Below are positions 32,203 through 37,758 of a DNA stretch of 37,758 bases, one piece after another (position 1 is the first letter of the stretch; every line of letters starts with the position of its first letter). Made by a program: the position numbers and the translations under genes. The notes under the pieces were generated by a model. The model was given only the letters and a program-made list of their open reading frames with translations. It ran no database searches and was not told the origin of the DNA. The stretch covers positions 1-37,758 of the forward strand of contig DOUV01000854.1 of NCBI GenBank assembly GCA_003520455.1, written 5' to 3'. Source of the stretch: Chloroflexota bacterium. Its GTDB lineage: Bacteria > Chloroflexota > Anaerolineae > Ardenticatenales > Ardenticatenaceae.

Positions 32203-33911
32203 CGATGCACTCCACCGCGGCTCGGCCTCTCGGCCTCGACGGTCACGCCGTAGATCTCCTGAGCCTGCCCGCGTGAGAGCAGGCCATCGCGCACTTCGGC
32301 CAGCACGTGCTCAATCGGCCTCTGGCGCGGATGCCCGTAGCCACCGCCACCACCAGCCCACTGTCGCAAGATGGTCCCTCGCGGAATGAACTCGAGCTTG
32401 TCCTTCAGTTTGGGCTCCAGGACGCGCCCATCGGGGAACTCCAGCTCGAGCCGGTTGGCGGCGCCGGCGGCACCGCCGAGGAGACCAAACGCGCGAGCCT
32501 CCTCGTCGACCCCATCGCCGTAGACGATTGCGACGTTGTCGTCCCCGCCCAATTCCAGTTCCGTCATGACGCCGAGCCCACCGCGCCAGCATCCGGCGCC
32601 GGCCGAGTCGGGCCAGTATTCATGCCGCAGCAAGAAATTCGGCGTCTGGACCTCGAGCATCTCGTAGTCCTGGGCGAGAATCCCGCCGGCACAGTTGATC
32701 AGCCCAATGTGGTCGTACCCGTCCACTCCGAAGGTCGCCCCGGATCCCCCCTTCTGCGAGAGAAAGAGGATATCCACGTAGCGGCGGTTATGACGCCAGT
32801 CCCAACCGACGATATTGCAGGCCAGCATGCGGTTCCAGCCCGCCGTCACGCGTTCGGGCACCGCCTGGGCCAGCGCCCGGAAGAGCGCGTCGGAATGAGG
32901 GCCGGTGAGGCTGTTGCCGAAGGTCGTCGCCGCCGGGAAGGTTGGATTGAGGAAACAGCCTTCTGGGACCCGGACCGTGATCGGCCGCATCAGGCCGGCG
33001 TTGTGCGGAATATCTGGATCGACCAGCATCAAAAAGGTCAGGAGCAGCCCGGAGATCGTCGTGCTCAGCGGGGCATTGACGAAACCGGGCGTCTGCGGAT
33101 CGGTCCCGGAATAGTCAAAAGCGATCTCGTCGCCCTGTTTCGTCACGGTCACGACGATTCGCATTCGACTGTCCGGGCGCACGGCATCGTAAAACGCGCT
33201 GCTTTCGCCCCGGTAGGTCCCATCGGGAATGGCAGCAATCTCGCTGCGCATCTGCACTTCGGTCGCGTCGTAGAGGGCAGTCATGTGGACGAGGACGCAC
33301 TCGCGCCCGTAGCGCTCGAAGACCTCCAGCACTCGCCGCTCGCCGACCGTACAGCCGCCGATCTCGGCGCGAATGTCGGCCTGTACGATCGGCAAGCGGA
33401 TGTTCGCAAAGAGAAGATCCCAGACATCGCGCCGCAACCGGCCACGCTCATAGACCTTGACCGGGGTGATCCGCAAGCCCTCTTGCCAGACTTCGCGCGC
33501 CTGCGGGTTGTAGGCTCCCGCCACGGCGCCCCCAATATCGGCCTGATGGCCCTTGCAGGCGGCCCAGACCACAAGCCGGCCCTCGAAAAAGATCGGCTTG
33601 AATACCGCGACATCGGCCAGTTGGTTGCCATCGGAGAAGACGTCGTTGTGGAGAATGACATCGCCGGGATAGATCTCATCACCGAAATATTCGATGACCC
33701 GCTTGCAGGCCGGCTGCAGCGCGAAGGCGAGCACCGGAATGTACTCCGTCTGCTCCAGCATATCGCCATGCGCGTCGTAGAGGCCGGTGACAAAATCGCG
33801 GGCTTCGCTCAGGATCGGCGAGCGCGCCGTGCGCAGCAGTGACCGGCCCATCTCCTCGGTGATGGATTTGAAGCGCCGCCGCAGAACTGAGAGCAGAATC
33901 GGATCAATCAT
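32199..33911 (-). CDS. hyuB: Hydantoinase/oxoprolinase subunit B (HyuB-like), copy 2
   Basis: A 570-residue subunit, the usual family length. The ATG at 33911 (MIDPILLSVLRRRFKSITEE) is preferred; an in-frame GTG three codons earlier is possible, and neither has a strong ribosome-binding site. Landmarks: GDVILHNDVFSDGNQLADVA, WAACKGHQADIGGAVAG and PTFPAATTFGNSLTGPHSD, with C-terminal GGGGYGHPRQRPIEHVLAEV. The conserved Asp/His sites match metal-binding positions of the family. It is coupled to HyuA copy 2. The 136 bases upstream, after the binding-protein gene, contain no recognisable promoter. Confidence 0.92.
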   Translation of the reverse strand: MIDPILLSVLRRRFKSITEEMGRSLLRTARSPILSEARDFVTGLYDAHGDMLEQTEYIPVLAFALQPACKRVIEYFGDEIYPGDVILHNDVFSDGNQLADVAVFKPIFFEGRLVVWAACKGHQADIGGAVAGAYNPQAREVWQEGLRITPVKVYERGRLRRDVWDLLFANIRLPIVQADIRAEIGGCTVGERRVLEVFERYGRECVLVHMTALYDATEVQMRSEIAAIPDGTYRGESSAFYDAVRPDSRMRIVVTVTKQGDEIAFDYSGTDPQTPGFVNAPLSTTISGLLLTFLMLVDPDIPHNAGLMRPITVRVPEGCFLNPTFPAATTFGNSLTGPHSDALFRALAQAVPERVTAGWNRMLACNIVGWDWRHNRRYVDILFLSQKGGSGATFGVDGYDHIGLINCAGGILAQDYEMLEVQTPNFLLRHEYWPDSAGAGCWRGGLGVMTELELGGDDNVAIVYGDGVDEEARAFGLLGGAAGAANRLELEFPDGRVLEPKLKDKLEFIPRGTILRQWAGGGGGYGHPRQRPIEHVLAEVRDGLLSRGQAQEIYGVTVEAERPSRGGVHR

Positions 33912-34047
33912 CGCCGCCACTCACATGCCGTCTGGCTCGTCCGGCCATTCTCGTCAGCCAGGGCCGCCCGCCCGGCGCCGCATCCTGGGCGTGATCGACG
34001 CCACCGGCAGGTAGGCCACCTTGCTCTCAAGAGAACGCAACATTGGC

Positions 34048-35097
34048 TCACGGCCAGACCAGCTTGCCGTTCTTGTAAACCGCCTGCACAAATTGCGGAT
34101 CCCAGAAGCGATCGACGGCGACCGGTTCCTTGATCGATCCGTACTCGACCATAACGTTCATCATCTCCTGCCAGGCCTCGTTGGAGACGTAGCCAAGCCC
34201 GACCGCTTCGGTGTCCTTGGACGTGACATACTGGGCTTCGGTCTTCCACATGAACTCGTTATGGCCGCGGTCGGCATCTTTCCCGGCATACTTCATGACG
34301 ATGTCGGTCACCTCGTTCGCGTTGGCCGGATCGAGAATGAACTCCAGCCCCTTGAGCGTGGCGCGAACGAAACCGCGTACCATCTCGGGATCGTCGCGGA
34401 TGAAGTCCTGGTGGGTGATGTACAACTGGCCGAGGAAGTGCACGCCGTAGTCTTCGGGCTTGAAGACCTCGACCTTATACCCGGCGCGTTGGAGCGTGTC
34501 GGGCTCGTTCGACTTGAAGACCTGCAGAGCGTCGACGCGGCCCTCGCCGTAATCGGGAAGGACGACCCGGGGATCGAAGCCAACCGTCACCATCTCGACG
34601 CTCTTAAGATCCAGACCAGCCTCCTTCAGCATGGCGAGCAGCCAAGGCGGCTCGATAGCCTCGCCGCTCTTGTAGCCGACCCGCTTGCCTGCCAGATCAC
34701 CGATTTTGGTGATGCCGCTGTCCTCGAGTACCAGGATGCCATGGTCACCCTCCTGGCCGAGGACCGACACGGCGACGAACGGCGGCGCCTGCTCCGCGAC
34801 GAGCTTGACGAAGTTGGCCCCCGTGTTGGTGGTGAATTGGATATCCTTGGCGGCCAGACGCTGCAACTGCTCGCCACCGCCGGGCGAGGAGTGCTCGATG
34901 GTGACGTCGAGCCCCTGCTCGGCAAAGAAACCCTTCTCCTTGGCGACGTAGGCGGCGGCGAAGCTGATATTCCCCTGCGCCAGATAGGCCGCCTGGAAGG
35001 TGATCGGCTTCAACGTCTTCGGTTGCGCCGCGCGTCCGGCACAACCCGCCAGGATGAATGTCACGATCACAGCGACGAACAATAACTGCTTTTTCAT
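34048..35097 (-). CDS. NMT1/SsuA-type ABC substrate-binding lipoprotein
   Basis: A 349-residue solute-binding protein of the NitT/TauT (SsuA/ThiY, NMT1/THI5-like) group. The ATG at 35097 has GGAGGGG upstream and gives a lipoprotein signal MKKQLLFVAVIVTFILAGC (LAGC lipobox). The mature part has ITFQAAYLAQGNISFAAAYV, KEKGFFAEQGLDVTIEHSSP and LAGKRVGYKSGEA, typical of this fold. These systems import sulfonates, nitrate, pyrimidine precursors and small heterocyclic or amine compounds. Here it probably delivers the cluster's substrate. A very stable hairpin (repeat copy A) separates it from the permease gene and may let it be produced at a higher level than the membrane parts. Confidence 0.92.
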   Translation of the reverse strand: MKKQLLFVAVIVTFILAGCAGRAAQPKTLKPITFQAAYLAQGNISFAAAYVAKEKGFFAEQGLDVTIEHSSPGGGEQLQRLAAKDIQFTTNTGANFVKLVAEQAPPFVAVSVLGQEGDHGILVLEDSGITKIGDLAGKRVGYKSGEAIEPPWLLAMLKEAGLDLKSVEMVTVGFDPRVVLPDYGEGRVDALQVFKSNEPDTLQRAGYKVEVFKPEDYGVHFLGQLYITHQDFIRDDPEMVRGFVRATLKGLEFILDPANANEVTDIVMKYAGKDADRGHNEFMWKTEAQYVTSKDTEAVGLGYVSNEAWQEMMNVMVEYGSIKEPVAVDRFWDPQFVQAVYKNGKLVWP

Positions 35098-35111
35098 TGT
35101 TTCCCCTCCCT

Positions 35112-35175
35112 CATAATCCGGGGGTAAGGGGGTTTGCGCGCGGCAGTGCCGCGCGCAAACCCCCTCCGCCCCACT
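35112..35175 (+). repeat. REP-like GC-rich repeat, copy A, with 39-base palindrome
   Basis: AGGGGGTTTGCGCGCGGCA (35127-35145), one central base, then its exact reverse complement (35147-35165). This is the most perfect hairpin of the family. Flanks CATAATCCGGGGGTAAG and CTCCGCCCCACTTCC match copies B, C and D. It lies between the permease stop and the binding-protein start. No T run follows, so it is more likely an RNA-stability or partial-attenuation hairpin than a full terminator. Confidence 0.8.
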
Positions 35176-35230
35176 TCCTGAACAGATAGAGCCGACGGAC
35201 GATGGGCCAGCCCTCGCCAGGACCGGCCAG

Positions 35231-36067
35231 TCATCCGACGAGGACTGATTCATGCCAGTAGAGCAGGCGCTTCTCGAGCCAGCCTACGATGGCAGTCAAC
35301 AGAATACCCATCGCAGCCAGGACAAAAACGCCCGCAAAGACCGCGGCCTGGTCAAGATTGGCCGCTTTGATGAAAACGACTCGTCCAAGACCGCGACCGG
35401 CGCCGGCCCACTCGGCCACAACGGCACCGATGACGGAGAGGCTGGCAGCCGTTTTGAAAGAGGCAAGTACGTACGGCAGGGAATGGGGAATACGCAACTG
35501 TCGGAAGATCTCCCACTTCGAGGCGGCGAGACTGCGAAAAAATTCCAGCGAGGTGGCATCTACCGACCGCAGCCCGACGATGGTGTTGACCAGGATTGGG
35601 AAGAAGCAGATCAGCGAGGCCATTATGATTTTGGGCATCGGCCCATAGCCGAACCAGATGACCAGAAGTGGCGCGATGACGACAATCGGCGTGGCCTTGA
35701 CCAGCACGGCCAGCGGGAAGGCGGTCCGCTCGACCAGGGACGAGTGCACCATAACGGAAGCCAGCGCGATTGCCACCGCAGCTCCCAGCGCAAAGCCGGC
35801 GACGGCCTCATAGAGAGTTATGAGACCATTCTCGATGAAGAAGTAGCCGGGCTCTTCGAGCAGGCGTTGAAAGACCACCGAGGGCGCCGGCAAGATGATC
35901 ACCGAAATGCCGCGGACCTTGACAATCACTTCCCACAGGATCACCAGAAGGAGCAGCAAGAGGACCGGCAGCAGACTCCTCCCGGTGGTGGCCTGCAACC
36001 GCACGTGAAGTCGTGGGAAGCGCGAGAGCACGGGCCGCCGCGTCAGCTTGTCAGTCGCTTGCGCCAT
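35231..36067 (-). CDS. NitT/TauT-type ABC transporter permease
   Basis: A 278-residue inner-membrane permease with about six transmembrane segments. The ATG at 36067 (GAGGAG seven bases upstream) overlaps the ATPase stop region; the frame upstream of it is ATPase coding sequence. The first segment is near residues 40-60 (SLLPVLLLLLLVILWEVIV). The binding-protein-dependent transport signature SLAASKWEIFRQLRIPHSLP is the EAA loop that docks the ATPase. It resembles SsuC/TauC. It forms the import channel with the neighbouring ATPase and lipoprotein. Confidence 0.93.
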   Translation of the reverse strand: MAQATDKLTRRPVLSRFPRLHVRLQATTGRSLLPVLLLLLLVILWEVIVKVRGISVIILPAPSVVFQRLLEEPGYFFIENGLITLYEAVAGFALGAAVAIALASVMVHSSLVERTAFPLAVLVKATPIVVIAPLLVIWFGYGPMPKIIMASLICFFPILVNTIVGLRSVDATSLEFFRSLAASKWEIFRQLRIPHSLPYVLASFKTAASLSVIGAVVAEWAGAGRGLGRVVFIKAANLDQAAVFAGVFVLAAMGILLTAIVGWLEKRLLYWHESVLVG

Positions 36068-36851
36068 TTTGACTCTCCTCGCGTAGCAGGAACCTGAGCC
36101 GGTCGACGTAGCCAAGAAACTCAGGGGTGCGCTCGATCTCCTCGGTACGTGGCCGCGACAAAGTTATCTCGACGACGCCACGGACACGGCCCGGATGCGA
36201 CGTCAGTACGGCAACCCGGTCTGACAGAACGATAGCTTCCTGGACGCTGTGGGTCACAAAGATCACGGTTTTCTGCGCCCGCTCCCAGATACGGAGGAGC
36301 TCGTAGCGCATGGCCTGACGGGTGATCGTGTCGAGCGCCCCAAAGGGCTCGTCCATTAGCAGTAACCGCGGATCAAACGAGAGCACGCGGGCGATGGCGA
36401 CCCGCTGCCGCATTCCGCCGGAGAGTTGGTGCGGGTAGGCGTCCGCAAAGGTGGAGAGCCCGACCAGATTGAGCAACTCTTCCTGGCTATACTGGCGCGG
36501 CCGGTTGGCTTTGCGGTTGACCTGGAGCGGCACCTCGATATTCTGCGCCACGGTCTTCCAGGGCAGCAGGCCGGGGGATTGAAAGACGAAGCCGATCTCC
36601 TTCGCCCGCTGGGCCTGGCGTGGGCCGGCGTCATCCTGCAGCGATATCGTCCCGGCAGTCGGTTCGCTGAGCCCGGCGATGATGCGAAGCAGCGTCGACT
36701 TGCCGCAGCCGCTTGGGCCCAAGACGGAGTAGAACTCGCCTTCGCGCACGCGCAAATTGACGTTGTCGAGGGCGACGATCTGGCGCTGCCCCTTGCCTGC
36801 AGTGAAGACCTTGCTCAAACCTTGCACGAGGACATGATGGTCGGCTCCCAC
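36051..36851 (-). CDS. NitT/TauT-type ABC transporter ATPase
   Basis: A 266-residue ATP-binding subunit. Walker [16 protein letters not shown]-loop [14 protein letters not shown], signature [15 protein letters not shown], Walker [13 protein letters not shown] and the H-loop in [11 protein letters not shown] are all intact. It matches SsuB/TauB length and style. The GTG start has GGGAG about seven bases upstream. It overlaps the permease gene by 17 bases, so both are coupled, and it follows the component B selenoprotein gene by about 80 bases that contain repeat copy B. Confidence 0.94.
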   Translation of the reverse strand: MGADHHVLVQGLSKVFTAGKGQRQIVALDNVNLRVREGEFYSVLGPSGCGKSTLLRIIAGLSEPTAGTISLQDDAGPRQAQRAKEIGFVFQSPGLLPWKTVAQNIEVPLQVNRKANRPRQYSQEELLNLVGLSTFADAYPHQLSGGMRQRVAIARVLSFDPRLLLMDEPFGALDTITRQAMRYELLRIWERAQKTVIFVTHSVQEAIVLSDRVAVLTSHPGRVRGVVEITLSRPRTEEIERTPEFLGYVDRLRFLLREESQNGASD

Positions 36852-36865
36852 AGGCTACTCCCACC

Positions 36866-36935
36866 AATAATCGGGGGGAAGGGGATTTTCGCGTGGCACT
36901 GCCGCGAGCAAAACCCCTCAGCCCCCCATCTACAC
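36866..36935 (+). repeat. REP-like GC-rich repeat, copy B
   Basis: Begins CAATAATCGGGGGGAAG and ends CAGCCCCCCATCTACACTTC around an imperfect hairpin GGGGATTTTCGCG...CGAGCAAAACCCC. It is a diverged relative of copies A, C and D. The TAG stop of the component B selenoprotein gene (36932-36930) falls in its right end. Confidence 0.6.
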
Positions 36936-37758
36936 TTCAAAAACCGTCGATTGGTCGACAGGTGTCCCAAGGGCGTTCAAAGCGGTACGCACGACATGCT
37001 GTCGCCAACTGCGCTCGTGTTCGGGATCGCGGGTCGGATCGCCGGTCGGGTGAGGAATCCTTCCGGCCTTAACGATTCGGTTGGCGCCTACCGACAGCGC
37101 CACCGATGTCATCGAGGTGACCACCACGGCAGGGAGCCCGGCCCGCTCGATTTCCTTCACAAGCGTTGCACCGCAACGCGTGCCGGTCCCTCAGGTCGCC
37201 GTGATGATGATGCCCTCGATCTCCTTCGCCAGCATCTCTTGGGCAATCGCCTGCCCCATTCTGGTAGCATCTGCAATCGGCATCCCGCAGCCGACGGTGG
37301 CGAAGTAGGAATCGTAGAGCTGGTCAAATGCGCGCTGGGCTTCGAGCGTCCGCAGGGCGTCGAGAGGCACCATTCGGTTGGGATCAGCATTGGCAAAGCG
37401 TGCGTCGTAGCCTCCGTGAACCGACTCGTACCGGCCGCCCGGCAGAGCGTCGAGGCCGGCGATGGGATACTGGACCAGCTTCGTAGCCCGCACGAATTCG
37501 ATCCGATCCGGATTCCCGCTGGGGACAATGCCCCCCTCGGTGCCGACCGCCACGCGCGCGTGGGTGAGATCCGCGATCGGTGGCGCCGGAGGAACGCGGT
37601 CATAGGTCGGAATCCGCAGCTCGGTTTCAAAGGATTCCTCGCGCACCTTCTCGAGCAACATCCTCACGGCCCGGTGCGCGGCGGTCTCGGCGACGAAGAC
37701 GTTGCGCCGGCGTCCGCCCGGCAAGTAGTTCTCCTCCGCCGGCGCCCCCAGTGCCTCG
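36930..37758 (-). CDS. Glycine/sarcosine/betaine reductase component B selenoprotein (partial)
   Basis: The C-terminal 275 residues of a GrdB/GrdF/GrdH-family selenoprotein; the N-terminus is beyond the right edge. The frame runs through an in-frame UGA at 37193-37191 (residue 189 of the visible part) and ends 86 residues later at a TAG. Family landmarks: ENYLPGGRRRNVFV, VGTEGGIVPSGNPDRIEF, VHGGYDARFANADPNRMVPL, FATVGCGMPIADATRMG, IIITAT-U-GTGTRCGATLV, KEIERAGLPAVVV and SVGANRIVKAGRIPHPTGDP. Component B, with a pyruvoyl partner, cleaves the amine substrate's C-N bond and passes the carboxymethyl group to protein A. Clostridial members read UGTCTRCG as I recall; here the first cysteine is glycine. 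Whether the substrate is glycine, sarcosine, betaine or a novel amine cannot be told from this part. A SECIS-like hairpin follows the UGA. Confidence 0.93.
37163..37179 (-). promoter_or_regulatory. SECIS-like hairpin after the component B UGA
   Basis: On the - strand GCGTTGC (37179-37173), GGT (37172-37170), GCAACGC (37169-37163): a perfect 7-bp stem closing a GGU loop. The loop starts 18 bases after the UGA, inside the 16-37 base range usual for bacterial SECIS apical loops, which typically expose guanines to SelB. It is within coding sequence (TRCGATL), so the codons also serve the protein. Confidence 0.75.

Noticed and set aside
36930..37160. A separate small gene downstream of the 37191 stop
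   Set aside because: It is the C-terminus of the component B selenoprotein, continuous through the UGA.
36930..37758. Component B as a pseudogene with a nonsense mutation
   Set aside because: The UGA is at the known selenocysteine site, the rest of the frame is intact on both sides, a SECIS-like hairpin follows, and a second UGA gene of the same system is present.
1..37758. tRNA or rRNA genes
   Set aside because: I saw no cloverleaf-like sequence with a TTCGA-type arm or any rRNA signature, though a covariance scan was not possible.

Overview
The window is GC-rich, gene-dense bacterial DNA. Gene content (PheT, MgtE, molybdenum hydroxylase, LLM flavoenzyme, hydantoinases) and protein style suggest a Chloroflexota-type bacterium, perhaps near Thermomicrobia/Sphaerobacter. 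That placement is inferred from general resemblance and was not tested.

Left part (1 to about 11 kb, mostly + strand), housekeeping and accessory: the 3' end of pheT, a Mg2+ transporter (mgtE) flanked by two related hairpins, a class V aminotransferase, a 770-base gap with a perfect 40-bp palindrome, an MFS exporter, and an acetamidase/formamidase on the - strand that converges on it. Then comes a coupled signalling module: a PhnD-type lipoprotein, a membrane histidine kinase and a LuxR-type response regulator. A tandem array of 78-bp double-hairpin units follows.

Right part (11.4 to 37.8 kb), entirely - strand, is one long catabolic cluster with many ATGA/GTGA overlaps. In transcription order: component B selenoprotein of a glycine/sarcosine/betaine reductase (grdB/F/H-like, cut by the window end), a NitT/TauT-type ABC importer, an ATP-dependent hydantoinase pair (HyuB/HyuA), a three-subunit molybdenum hydroxylase whose FAD subunit has the four-cysteine loop of 4-hydroxybenzoyl-CoA reductase, a GntR/FadR regulator, a small zinc-ribbon protein like the acetone carboxylase gamma subunit, an isochorismatase-fold cysteine hydrolase, a second HyuB/HyuA pair, a class III CoA-transferase, grdC, a thioredoxin, the selenoprotein grdA, an aldehyde dehydrogenase overlapping grdA, an acyl-CoA dehydrogenase, an LLM oxidoreductase and an M20-family hydrolase.

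Both selenoprotein genes contain an in-frame UGA at the family's selenocysteine site, so ordinary gene calling splits or truncates them. The component B UGA is followed by a perfect 7-bp stem with a GGU loop, as expected of a bacterial SECIS element. My working hypothesis is a selenium-dependent pathway. A heterocycle is imported and hydroxylated, then opened by hydantoinases to an N-carbamoyl amino acid. The cysteine hydrolase releases a glycine-type amine, and the Grd complex with thioredoxin cleaves it reductively. Each family is recognisable; the combined pathway and substrate are inference. The pyruvoyl subunit (GrdE/G/I) and GrdD are not in the window.

The - strand cluster is also full of short mobile or REP-like hairpin elements placed exactly at gene 3' ends. 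Two have inverted termini and clear 8-bp target duplications. Several supply the stop codon of the preceding gene.
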